Positions 1 to 11,112 of a DNA stretch of 64,000 bases are shown one piece after another (position 1 is the stretch's first letter; each line of letters opens with the position of its first letter). Under the pieces are notes generated by a model. That model worked only from the letters and a program-made list of their open reading frames with translations. It did not search any database and had not been told where the DNA came from. A program made the position numbers and the translations under genes. The stretch covers positions 19,747,501-19,811,500 of the forward strand of contig CP114481.1 of the NCBI GenBank assembly GCA_027186245.1, read 5' to 3'. This stretch comes from Coriaria nepalensis (taxonomy: Eukaryota > Streptophyta > Magnoliopsida > Cucurbitales > Coriariaceae).

Positions 1-6
1 AAGTAT

Positions 7-434
7 AATTTGTTTAATCTCAGAGTCATCATGTCAATGACTCTTTGAAAGTCACAAATTCATTTGAACACAATAAAAATGAATTCAATTTTCGCAGTTT
101 GAACCCGACTTTTGTACATAACTTGCTAATGATCATTTAAGGGCAAGTATGTGTTTGTTGTATTTGAGATTCATGTCAATGAGTCTTTTCAAGTCACTAA
201 TTTATTTGAAAACAATTCAAATGAATTCTATTTTTACACTTCAAACACTACCTTCCCGCATCACTTGCTAATGATCTTTTTAAGACAAGTATGCATTTTA
301 TTTATCTTATATTTATTTCAATGAGTCTTTTCAAGAAAATAAATAATTTGGAAGCCATTGGAGCGAATACTATTTTCGCATTTCAAACATGACTTTCGCG
401 CATAGCTTGCATATGATTTTTTGAAGGCAAGTAT
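7..434. repeat. First A-B-C unit of the window, A with a 1 bp loss
   Basis: Positions 1-6 are the tail of a C monomer whose body lies outside the window. Monomer A then runs 7-150 (144 bp, lacking the usual leading G), B 151-292 and C 293-434. The A monomer is the subtype with GTCAATGAC after the first motif, a CACAATAAAAATG stretch and a GCAGTT (not GCACTT) sequence before the CGAA-type core. The array therefore extends leftward beyond the window. Confidence 0.9.
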
Positions 435-579
435 GAATATGTTTAATCTTAGAGTCATCATCTCAATGACTCTTTGAAAGTCACTAATTCATTTGAAAGT
501 AATTAAAATGAATTCTATTTTCGCACTTCGAACCCGACATTCGTACATAACTTGCTAATGATCATTTAAGGACAAGTAT
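435..579. repeat. Monomer A (145 bp)
   Basis: Starts GAATTTGTTTAAT (this copy reads GAATATG) and ends with the shared CAAGTAT tail. It is 3 bp longer than B and C because of an extra trinucleotide in the 5' dyad: arms GAGTCAT and ATGACTC flank a 7-nt spacer at 452-472. The second half holds a CpG cluster (TTCGCA, TTCGAA, CCCGAC, TTCGTA within about 35 bp) and then TGATCA. Across the window A has at least two subtypes. One has GTCAATGAC, CACAATAAAAATG and CAGTTCG; the other has CTCAATGAC, AAGCAATTAAAATG and CACTTCG. Some copies are hybrids of the two. Confidence 0.93.
452..472. repeat. Dyad in monomer A: GAGTCAT ... ATGACTC
   Basis: A 7 bp perfect inverted repeat with a 7-nt spacer (CATCTCA here, CATGTCA in the other A subtype, for example at 23-43). 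It is present in most A monomers. In copies reading GACTCATC (common at 18-34 kb) the left arm has one changed base. The A-specific 3 bp extension relative to B and C lies in this element. Confidence 0.85.
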
Positions 580-721
580 GCGTTTGTTTTATTTGAGATT
601 CATGTCAATGAGTCTTTTCAAGTCACTAATTTATTTGAAAACAATTCAAATGAATTCTATTTTTACACTTCAAACACTACTTTCCCGTATCACTTGCTAA
701 TAATCTTTTTAAGACAAGTAT
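580..721. repeat. Monomer B (142 bp; 141 or 143 bp in variants)
   Basis: Starts GCGTTTG or GTGTTTG and ends with the CAAGTAT tail. It is CpG-poor compared with A and C. It contains a perfect 7 bp inverted repeat with a 5-nt spacer, ATTTGAAAACAATTCAAAT, at 633-651, immediately before GAATTC. B is the most length-variable monomer. A 1 bp loss in the CTTTCCCGC run gives 141 bp in many copies between about 14 and 37 kb. One extra base in the TTTTTAAAATCAAG tail gives 143 bp in the right-hand part of the array. Confidence 0.93.
633..651. repeat. Dyad in monomer B next to GAATTC
   Basis: ATTTGAAAACAATTCAAAT, with 7 bp arms and a 5-nt spacer. The arms persist when the spacer becomes AAAAA in the 40-52 kb subtype. 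Many A monomers have an imperfect equivalent (ATTTGAA, 5 nt, TTAAAAT), so the symmetry sits at the same monomer position. Confidence 0.85.
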
Positions 722-863
722 GCACTTGATTTATCTTATATTTATTTCAATGAGTCTTTTCAAGACAATAAATCATTTGGAAGCCATTGGAGCGAATACT
801 ATTTTCGCATTTCAAACACTACTTTCGCGCATAGCTTGCATATGATTTTTTGAGGGCAAGTAT
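722..863. repeat. Monomer C (142 bp)
   Basis: Starts GCATTTGATTTATC and ends with a GGCAAGTAT tail. It holds a CpG-rich second half (GAGCGAAT, TTTCGCAT, CACGACTTTCGCGC) and an NdeI-type CATATG near its end in many copies. The centre of the first half carries GTCTTTTCAAGAC, a short dyad that becomes the longer GTGTCTTTTCAAGACAC in a C subtype. In this copy AATAAA lies within GACAATAAATC. C differs most from B around the position where A and B carry GAATTC. Confidence 0.93.
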
Positions 864-2578
864 GAATTTGTTTAATATTAGAGTCATCATGTCAATGACT
901 CTTTGAAAGTCACTAATTCATTTGAACACAGTAAAAATGAATTCTATTTTCGCAGTTCGAACCCGACTTTCGTACATAACTTGCTAATGATCATTTAAGG
1001 GCAAGTATGTGTTTGTTGTATTTGAGATTCATGTCAATGAGTCTTTTCAAGTCACTAATTTATTTGAAAACAATTCAAATGAATTCTATTTTTACACTTC
1101 AAACACTACTTTCCCGCATCACTTGCTAATGATCTTTTTAAGACAAGTATGCATTTTATTTATCTTATATTTATTTCAATGAGTCTTTTCAAGACAATAA
1201 ATAATTTGGAAGCCATTGGAGCGAATACTATTTTCGCATTTCAAACATGACTTTCGCGCATAGCTTGCATATGATTTTTTGAAGGCAAGTATGAATTTGT
1301 TTAATCTTAGAGTCATCATCTCAATGACTCTTTGAAAGTCACAAATTCATTTGAAAGCAATAAAAATGAATTCAATTTTTGCACTTCGAACCCGACATTC
1401 GTACATAACTTGCTAATGATCATTTAAGGACAAGTATGCGTTTGTTTTATTTGAGATTCATGTCACTGAGTCTTTTCAAGTCACTAATTTATTTGAAAAA
1501 ATTCAAATGAATTCTATTTTTACACTTCAAACACTACTTTCCAGCATCACTTGCTAATGATCTTTTTAGGACAAGTATGCATTTGATTTATCTTATATTT
1601 ATTTCAATGAGTCTTTTCAAGACAATAAATCATTTGGAAGCCATTGGAGCGAAAACTATTGTCGCATTTCAAACACGACTTTCGCGCATAGCTTGCATAT
1701 GAATTTTTGAGGGCAAGTATGAATTTGTTTAATCTCAGAGTCATCATGTCAATGACTCTTTGAAAGTCACAAATTCATTTGAACACAATAAAAATGAATT
1801 CTATTTTCGCAGTTCGAACCCGACTTTCGTACATAACTTGCTAATGATCATTTAAGGGCAAGTATGTGTTTGTTGTATTTGAGATTCATGTCAATGAGTC
1901 TTTTCAAGTCACTAATTTATTTGAAAACAATTCAAATGAATTCAATTTTTACACTTCAAACACTACTTTCCCGCATCACTTGCTAATGATCTTTTTAAGA
2001 CAACTATGCATTTGATTTATTTTATATTTATTTCAATGAGTGTTTTCAAGACAATAAATCATTTGGAAGCCATTGGAGCGAATACTATTTTCGCATTTCA
2101 AACACGACTTTTGCGCATAGCTTGCATATGATTTTTTGAAGGCAAGTATGAATTTGTTTAATCTTAGACTCATCATCTCAATGACTCTTTGAAAGTCACA
2201 AATTCATTTGAAAGCAATTAAAATGAATTCTATTTTCGCACTTCGAAACCGACATTCGTACATAACTTGCTAATGATCATTTAAGGACGAGTATGCGTTT
2301 GTTTTATTTGAGATTCATGTCAATGAGTCTTTTCAAGTCACTAATTTATTTGAAAACAATTCAAATGAATTCTATTTTTACACTTCAAACACTACTTTCC
2401 AGCATCACTTGCTAATGATCTTTTTAAGACAAGTATGCATTTTATTTATCTTTTATTTTTTTCAATGAGTCTTTTCAAGACAATAAATAATTTGGAAGCC
2501 ATTGGAGCGAATACTATTTTCGCATCTCAAACATGACTTTCGCGCATAGCTTGCATATGTTTTTTTGAAGGCAAGTAT

Positions 2579-4250
2579 GAATTTGTTTAATCTTAGAGTC
2601 ATCATCTCAATGACTCTTTGAAAGTCACTAATTCATTTGAAAGTAATTAAAATGAATTCTATTTTCGCACTTCGAACCCGACATTCGTACATAACTTGCT
2701 AATGATCATTTAAGGACGAGTATGCGTTTGTTTTATTTGAGATTCATGTCAATGAGTCTTTTCAAGTCACTAATTTATTTGAAAACAATTCAAATGAATT
2801 CTATTTTTACACTTCAAACACTACTTTCCAGCATCACTTGCTAATGATCTTTTTAAGACAAGTATGCATTTGATTTATCTTATATTTATTTCAATGAGTC
2901 TTTTCAAGACAATAAATCATTTGGAAGCCATTGGAGCGAATACTATTTTCGCATTTCAAACACGACTTTCGCGCATAGCTTGCATATGATTTTTTGAAGG
3001 CAACTATGAATTTGTTTAATTTTAGACTCATCATCTCAATGACTCTTCGAAAGTCACAAATTCATTTGAAAGCAATTAAAATGAATTTTATTTTCGCACT
3101 TCGAACCCGACATTCGTACATAACTTGCTAATGATCATTTAAGGACAAGTATGCGTTTGTTTTATTTGAGATTCATGTCAATGAGTCTTTTCAAGTCACT
3201 AATTTATTTGAAAAGAATTCAAATGAATTCTATTTTTACACTTCAAACACTACTTTGCCGCATCACTTGCTAATGATCTTTTTAAGACAAGTATGCATTT
3301 GATTTATCTTATATTTATTTCAATGAGTCTTTTCAAGACAATAAATAATTTGGAAGCCGTTGGGGCGAATACTATTTTCGCATTTCAAACACGACTTTCG
3401 CGCATAGCTTGCATATGATTTTTTGAAGGCAAGTATGAATTTGTTTAATCTTAGACTCATCATCTCAATGACTCTTTGAAAGTCACAAATTCATTTGAAA
3501 TCAATTAAAATGAATTATATTTTCGCACTTCGAACCCGACATTCGTACATAACTTGCTAATGATCATTTAAGGACAAGTATGCGTTTGTTTTATTTGAGA
3601 TTCATGTCAATGAGTCTTTTCAAGTCACTAATTTATTTGAAAACAAATCAAATGAATTCTATTTTTACACTTCAAACACTACTTTCCCGTATCACTTGTT
3701 AATAATCTTTTTAAGACAAGTATGCACTTGATTTATCTTATATTTATTTCAAAGAGTCTTTTCAAGACAATAAATCATTTGGAAGCCATTGGAGCGAATA
3801 CTATTTTCGCATTTCAAACACTACTTTCGCGCATAGCTTGCATATGATTTTTTGAGGGCAAGTATGAATTTGTTTAATATAAGAGTCATCATGTCAATGA
3901 CTCTTTGAAAGTCACTAATTCATTTGAACACAGTAAAAATGAATTCTATTTTCGCAGTTCGAACTTGACTTTCGTACATAACTTGCTAATGATCATTTAA
4001 GGGCAAGTATGTGTTTGTTGTATTTGAGATTCATGTCAATGAGTCTTTTCAAGTCACTAATTTATTGGAAAACAATTCAAATGAATTCTATTTTTACACT
4101 TTAAACACTACTTTCCCGCATCACTTGCTAATGATCTTTTTAAGACCAGTATGCATTTTATTTATCTTATATTTATTTCAATGAGTCTTTTCAAGACAAT
4201 AAATAATTTGGAAGCCATTGGTGCGAATACTATTTTCGCATCTCAAACAT
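2579..4250. repeat. Run of second-subtype HORs
   Basis: Ordinary satellite, no other content. A monomers here are mostly the CTCAATGAC / AATTAAAATG subtype, with the other subtype returning at about 3866. Private changes include GGAAGCCGTTGGGGCGAAT in the C monomer near 3351-3371, which could serve as a copy-specific marker. Confidence 0.85.
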
Positions 4251-7200
4251 GACTTTCGCGCATAGCTTGCATATGATTTTTTGAGGGCAAGTATGAATTT
4301 GTTTAATCTTAGAGTCATCATGTCAATGACTCTTTGAAAGTCACAAATTCATTTGAACACAATAAAAATGAATTCTATTTTCGCAGTTCGAACCCGACTT
4401 TCTTACATAACTTGCTAATGATCATTTAAGGGCAAGTATATGTTTGTTGTATTTGAGATTCATGTCAATGAGTCTTTTCAAGTCACTAATTTATTTGAAA
4501 ACAATTCAAATGAATTCTATTTTTACACTTCAAACACTACTTTCCCGCAGCACTTGCTAATGATCTTTTTAAGACAAGTATGCATTTGATTTATCTTATA
4601 TTTATTTCAATGAGTCTTTTCAAGACAATAAATAATTTGGAAGCCATTGGAGCGAATACTATTTTCGCATTTCAAACACTACTTTCGCCCATAGCTTGCA
4701 TATGATTTTTGAGGGCAAGTATGAATTTGTTTAATATTAGAGTCATCATGTCAATGACTCTTTGAAAGTCACTAATTCATTTGAACACAATAAAAATGAA
4801 TTCTATTTTCGCAGTTCGAACCCGACTTTCGTACATAACTTGCTAATGATCATTTAAGGGCAAGTATGTGTTTGTTGTATTTGAGATTCATGTCAATGAG
4901 TCTTTTCAAGTCACTAATTTATTTGAAAACAATTCAAATGAATTCTATTTTTACACTTCAAACACTACTTTCCAGCATCACTTGCTAATGATCTTTTTAA
5001 GACAAGTATGCATTTGATTTATCTTATATTTATTTCAATGAGTCTTTTCAAGACAATAAATCATTTAGAAGCCATTGGAGCGAAAACTATTTTCGCATTT
5101 CAAACACTACTTTCGCGCATAGCTTGCATATGATTTTTTGAGGGCAAGTATGAATTTGTTTAATCTTAGAGTCATCATGTCAATGACTCTTTGAAAGTCA
5201 CAAATTCATTTGAACACAACAAAAATGAATTCTATTTTCGCAGTTCGAACCCGACTTTCGTACATAACTTGCTAATGATCATTTAAGGGCAAGTATGTGT
5301 TTGTTGTATTTGAGATTCATGTCAATGAGTCTTTTCAAGTCACTAATTTATTGGAAAACAATTCAAATGAATTCTATTTTTACACTTTAAACACTACTTT
5401 CCCGCATCACTTGCTAATGATCTTTTTAAGACCAGTATGCATTTTATTTATCTTATATTTATTTCAATGAGTCTTTTCAAGACAATAAATAATTTGGAAG
5501 CCATTGGTGCGAATACTATTTTCGCATTTCAAACATGACTTTCGCGCATAGCTTGCATATGATTTTTTGAAGGCAAGTATGAATTTGTTTAATCTTAGAG
5601 TCATCATCTCAATGACTCTTTGAAAGTCACAAATTCATTTGAAAGCAATAAAAATGAATTCAATTTTCGCACTTCGAACCCGACATTCATACATAACTTG
5701 CTAATGATCATTTCAGGACAAGTATGCCTTTGTTTTATTTGAGATTCATGTCACTGAGTCTTTTCAAGTCACTAATTTATTTGAAAACAATTCAAATCAA
5801 TTCTATTTTTACACTTCAAACACTACTTTCTAGCATCACTTGCTAATGATCTTTTTAAGACAAGTATGCATTTGATTTATCTTATATTTATTTCAATGAG
5901 TCTTTTCAAGACAATAAATCATTTGGAAGCCATTGGAGCGAAAACTATTTTCGCATTTCAAACACGACTTTCGCGCATAGCTTGCATATGATTTTTTGAG
6001 GGCAAGTATGAATTTGTTTAATCTTAGAGTCATCATGTCAATGACTCTTTGAAAGTCACAAATTCATTTGAACACAATAAAAATGAATTCTATTTTCGCA
6101 GTTCGAACCCGACTTTCGTACATAACTTGCTAATGATCATTTAAGGGCAAGTATATGTTTGTTGTATTTGAGAGTCATGTCAATGAGTCTTTTCAAGTCA
6201 CTAATTTATTTGAAAACAATTCAAATGAATTCTATTTTTACACTTCAAACACTACTTTCGTGGATCACTTGCTGATTATCTTTTTAAGACAAGTATGCAT
6301 TTGTTTTATCTTATAGTCATTTCAATGTGTCTTTTCAAGACACTAAATCATTTGGAAGCCATTGGAGCGAATACTATTTTCGCATTTCAAACACGGCTTT
6401 CGCGCATAGATTGCATATGCTTTTTTGAAGGCAAGTATGAATTTGTTTAATCTTAGAGTCATCATGTCAATGACTCTTTGAAAGTCACAAATTCATTTGA
6501 AAGCAATTAAAATGAATTCTATTTTCGCAGTTCGAACCCGACATTCGTACATAACTTGCTAATGATCATTTGAGGACAAGTATGGGTTTGTTTTATTTGA
6601 GATTCATGTCAATGAGTCTTTTCAAGTCACTAATTTATTTGAAAACAATTCAAATGAATTCTATTTTTACACTTCAAACACTACTTTCCCGCATCACTTG
6701 CTAATGATCTTTTTAAGACAAGTATGCATTTGTTTTATCTTATAATCATTTCAATGTGTCTTTTCAAGACACTAAATCATTTGGAAGCCATTGGAAAGAA
6801 TACTATTTTCGCATTTCAAACACGGCTTTCGCGCATAGATTGCATATGCTTTTTTGAAGGCAAGTATGAATTTGTTTAATCTTAGAGTCATCATGTCAAT
6901 GACTCTTTGAAAGTCACAAATTCATTTGAAAGCAATTAAAATGAATTCTATTTTCGCAGTTCGAACCCGACATTCGTACATAACTTGCTAATGATCATTT
7001 GAGGACAAGTATGGGTTTGTTTTATTTGAGATTCATGTCAATGAGTCTTTTCAAGTCACTAATTTATTTGAAAACAATTCAAATGAATTCTATTTTTACA
7101 CTTCAAACACTACTTTCCCGCATCACTTGCTAATGATCTTTTTAAGACAAGTATGCATTTGTTTTATCTTATATTTATTTCAATGAGTCTATTCAAGATA

Positions 7201-7681
7201 ATAAATCATTTGGAAGCAATTGGAGCGAATACTATTTTCGCATTTCAAACACTACTTTCGCGCATAGCTTGCATATAATTTTTTGAGGGCAAGTATGAAT
7301 TTGTCTAATCTTAGAGTCATCATGTCAATGACTCTTTGAAAGTTACTAATTCATTTGAACACAATAAAAATGAATTCTATTTTCGCAGTTCGAACCCGAC
7401 TTTCGTACATAACTTGCTAATGATCATTTAAGGGCAAGTATGTGTTTGTTTTATTTGAGATTCATGTCAATGAGTCTTTTCAAGTCACTAATTTATTTGA
7501 AAACAATTCAAATGAATTCTATTTTTACACTTCAAACACTACTTTCCCGCATAACTTGATAATGATCTTTTTAAGACAACTATGCATTTGATTTCTCTTA
7601 TATTTATTTCAATGAGTCTTTTCAAGACAATAAGTCATTTGGAAGCAATTGGAGCGAATACAATTTTCGCATTTCAAACAC
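4251..7681. repeat. First copy of a 3,431 bp (8-HOR) tandem duplication
   Basis: This block recurs at 7682-11112 with a constant offset of 3431. Matching private markers include TCTTACATAA at 4401/7832, the shortened ATGATTTTTGAGGG near 4702/8133, GACCAGTATGC near 5430/8861, the CAAATCAATTC change near 5784/9215, TGGATCACTTGCTG at 6261/9692, and TTGGAAAGAATAC near 6791/10222. Every stretch I compared was the same. The match begins exactly where the offset dictates (base 4250 differs from 7681) and stops at 7681/11112, so match length equals offset, as for a simple tandem duplication. Confidence 0.92.
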
Positions 7682-10600
7682 GACTTTCGCGCATAGCTTG
7701 CATATGATTTTTTGAGGGCAAGTATGAATTTGTTTAATCTTAGAGTCATCATGTCAATGACTCTTTGAAAGTCACAAATTCATTTGAACACAATAAAAAT
7801 GAATTCTATTTTCGCAGTTCGAACCCGACTTTCTTACATAACTTGCTAATGATCATTTAAGGGCAAGTATATGTTTGTTGTATTTGAGATTCATGTCAAT
7901 GAGTCTTTTCAAGTCACTAATTTATTTGAAAACAATTCAAATGAATTCTATTTTTACACTTCAAACACTACTTTCCCGCAGCACTTGCTAATGATCTTTT
8001 TAAGACAAGTATGCATTTGATTTATCTTATATTTATTTCAATGAGTCTTTTCAAGACAATAAATAATTTGGAAGCCATTGGAGCGAATACTATTTTCGCA
8101 TTTCAAACACTACTTTCGCCCATAGCTTGCATATGATTTTTGAGGGCAAGTATGAATTTGTTTAATATTAGAGTCATCATGTCAATGACTCTTTGAAAGT
8201 CACTAATTCATTTGAACACAATAAAAATGAATTCTATTTTCGCAGTTCGAACCCGACTTTCGTACATAACTTGCTAATGATCATTTAAGGGCAAGTATGT
8301 GTTTGTTGTATTTGAGATTCATGTCAATGAGTCTTTTCAAGTCACTAATTTATTTGAAAACAATTCAAATGAATTCTATTTTTACACTTCAAACACTACT
8401 TTCCAGCATCACTTGCTAATGATCTTTTTAAGACAAGTATGCATTTGATTTATCTTATATTTATTTCAATGAGTCTTTTCAAGACAATAAATCATTTAGA
8501 AGCCATTGGAGCGAAAACTATTTTCGCATTTCAAACACTACTTTCGCGCATAGCTTGCATATGATTTTTTGAGGGCAAGTATGAATTTGTTTAATCTTAG
8601 AGTCATCATGTCAATGACTCTTTGAAAGTCACAAATTCATTTGAACACAACAAAAATGAATTCTATTTTCGCAGTTCGAACCCGACTTTCGTACATAACT
8701 TGCTAATGATCATTTAAGGGCAAGTATGTGTTTGTTGTATTTGAGATTCATGTCAATGAGTCTTTTCAAGTCACTAATTTATTGGAAAACAATTCAAATG
8801 AATTCTATTTTTACACTTTAAACACTACTTTCCCGCATCACTTGCTAATGATCTTTTTAAGACCAGTATGCATTTTATTTATCTTATATTTATTTCAATG
8901 AGTCTTTTCAAGACAATAAATAATTTGGAAGCCATTGGTGCGAATACTATTTTCGCATTTCAAACATGACTTTCGCGCATAGCTTGCATATGATTTTTTG
9001 AAGGCAAGTATGAATTTGTTTAATCTTAGAGTCATCATCTCAATGACTCTTTGAAAGTCACAAATTCATTTGAAAGCAATAAAAATGAATTCAATTTTCG
9101 CACTTCGAACCCGACATTCATACATAACTTGCTAATGATCATTTCAGGACAAGTATGCCTTTGTTTTATTTGAGATTCATGTCACTGAGTCTTTTCAAGT
9201 CACTAATTTATTTGAAAACAATTCAAATCAATTCTATTTTTACACTTCAAACACTACTTTCTAGCATCACTTGCTAATGATCTTTTTAAGACAAGTATGC
9301 ATTTGATTTATCTTATATTTATTTCAATGAGTCTTTTCAAGACAATAAATCATTTGGAAGCCATTGGAGCGAAAACTATTTTCGCATTTCAAACACGACT
9401 TTCGCGCATAGCTTGCATATGATTTTTTGAGGGCAAGTATGAATTTGTTTAATCTTAGAGTCATCATGTCAATGACTCTTTGAAAGTCACAAATTCATTT
9501 GAACACAATAAAAATGAATTCTATTTTCGCAGTTCGAACCCGACTTTCGTACATAACTTGCTAATGATCATTTAAGGGCAAGTATATGTTTGTTGTATTT
9601 GAGAGTCATGTCAATGAGTCTTTTCAAGTCACTAATTTATTTGAAAACAATTCAAATGAATTCTATTTTTACACTTCAAACACTACTTTCGTGGATCACT
9701 TGCTGATTATCTTTTTAAGACAAGTATGCATTTGTTTTATCTTATAGTCATTTCAATGTGTCTTTTCAAGACACTAAATCATTTGGAAGCCATTGGAGCG
9801 AATACTATTTTCGCATTTCAAACACGGCTTTCGCGCATAGATTGCATATGCTTTTTTGAAGGCAAGTATGAATTTGTTTAATCTTAGAGTCATCATGTCA
9901 ATGACTCTTTGAAAGTCACAAATTCATTTGAAAGCAATTAAAATGAATTCTATTTTCGCAGTTCGAACCCGACATTCGTACATAACTTGCTAATGATCAT
10001 TTGAGGACAAGTATGGGTTTGTTTTATTTGAGATTCATGTCAATGAGTCTTTTCAAGTCACTAATTTATTTGAAAACAATTCAAATGAATTCTATTTTTA
10101 CACTTCAAACACTACTTTCCCGCATCACTTGCTAATGATCTTTTTAAGACAAGTATGCATTTGTTTTATCTTATAATCATTTCAATGTGTCTTTTCAAGA
10201 CACTAAATCATTTGGAAGCCATTGGAAAGAATACTATTTTCGCATTTCAAACACGGCTTTCGCGCATAGATTGCATATGCTTTTTTGAAGGCAAGTATGA
10301 ATTTGTTTAATCTTAGAGTCATCATGTCAATGACTCTTTGAAAGTCACAAATTCATTTGAAAGCAATTAAAATGAATTCTATTTTCGCAGTTCGAACCCG
10401 ACATTCGTACATAACTTGCTAATGATCATTTGAGGACAAGTATGGGTTTGTTTTATTTGAGATTCATGTCAATGAGTCTTTTCAAGTCACTAATTTATTT
10501 GAAAACAATTCAAATGAATTCTATTTTTACACTTCAAACACTACTTTCCCGCATCACTTGCTAATGATCTTTTTAAGACAAGTATGCATTTGTTTTATCT

Positions 10601-11112
10601 TATATTTATTTCAATGAGTCTATTCAAGATAATAAATCATTTGGAAGCAATTGGAGCGAATACTATTTTCGCATTTCAAACACTACTTTCGCGCATAGCT
10701 TGCATATAATTTTTTGAGGGCAAGTATGAATTTGTCTAATCTTAGAGTCATCATGTCAATGACTCTTTGAAAGTTACTAATTCATTTGAACACAATAAAA
10801 ATGAATTCTATTTTCGCAGTTCGAACCCGACTTTCGTACATAACTTGCTAATGATCATTTAAGGGCAAGTATGTGTTTGTTTTATTTGAGATTCATGTCA
10901 ATGAGTCTTTTCAAGTCACTAATTTATTTGAAAACAATTCAAATGAATTCTATTTTTACACTTCAAACACTACTTTCCCGCATAACTTGATAATGATCTT
11001 TTTAAGACAACTATGCATTTGATTTCTCTTATATTTATTTCAATGAGTCTTTTCAAGACAATAAGTCATTTGGAAGCAATTGGAGCGAATACAATTTTCG
11101 CATTTCAAACAC
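7682..11112. repeat. Second copy of the 3,431 bp (8-HOR) tandem duplication
   Basis: Directly abuts the first copy and shares all its private variants, including the shortened C monomer that makes the block 3,431 rather than 3,432 bp. It ends where the following C monomer reads CACTACTTTCG instead of CACGACTTTCG (base 11113 against 7682). The absence of visible differences over 3.4 kb implies a very recent event, or else a duplication introduced during assembly. Confidence 0.92.

Larger units (their letters stand above)
435..863. repeat. Reference complete 429 bp HOR unit (A+B+C)
   Basis: This unit defines the repeat: A 435-579, B 580-721 and C 722-863, summing to 429 bp. The junctions are set at the shared tail motif CAAGTAT that ends every monomer. 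Two of the three monomers (A at 510, B at 652) carry GAATTC, and C carries the diverged GAATAC at the equivalent place, so the spacing between these sites alternates 142 and 287 bp through most of the array. TGATCA occurs in A, ATGCAT in many C copies, and CATATG near the end of many C copies. Confidence 0.95.
1..2578. repeat. Zone of alternating A subtypes: 858 bp dimeric HOR
   Basis: Successive A monomers starting near 7, 435, 864, 1293, 1721 and 2150 alternate strictly. The first, third and fifth carry GTCAATGAC and CACA(A/G)TAAAAATG with a GGGCAAGTATGTG exit; the second, fourth and sixth carry CTCAATGAC and an AAAGTAATTAAAATG-like stretch with a GGAC(A/G)AGTATGCG exit. The local unit of homogenisation is therefore two HORs (six monomers, about 858 bp). 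From about 2579 to 3865 the second subtype occurs four times in a row, so the alternation ends there. Confidence 0.85.

Noticed and set aside
452..472. AP-1/GCN4-type bZIP sites (TGASTCA) in the GAGTCAT / ATGACTC dyad
   Set aside because: The flanking bases give AGAGTCAT and ATGACTCT. The full seven-base core is absent in the common copies, so only half-sites are present.
520..560. CENP-B box in monomer A, suggested by TTCG and CCCGA in the same 20 bp
   Set aside because: The essential pattern NTTCGNNNNANNCGGGN is not met on either strand. The minus strand has CGGG but lacks TTCG at the needed distance.
722..800. TATA-like CTTATATTTATTT in monomer C as a promoter
   Set aside because: The sequence is AT-rich and the match is what such composition yields. 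No other promoter element or downstream gene supports it.
949..975. A tRNA gene or tRNA-derived SINE in monomer A
   Set aside because: Only the B-box-like core matches. The five bases on each side of the would-be T-loop do not pair, no A box or acceptor stem is visible, and the other A subtype lacks the motif.
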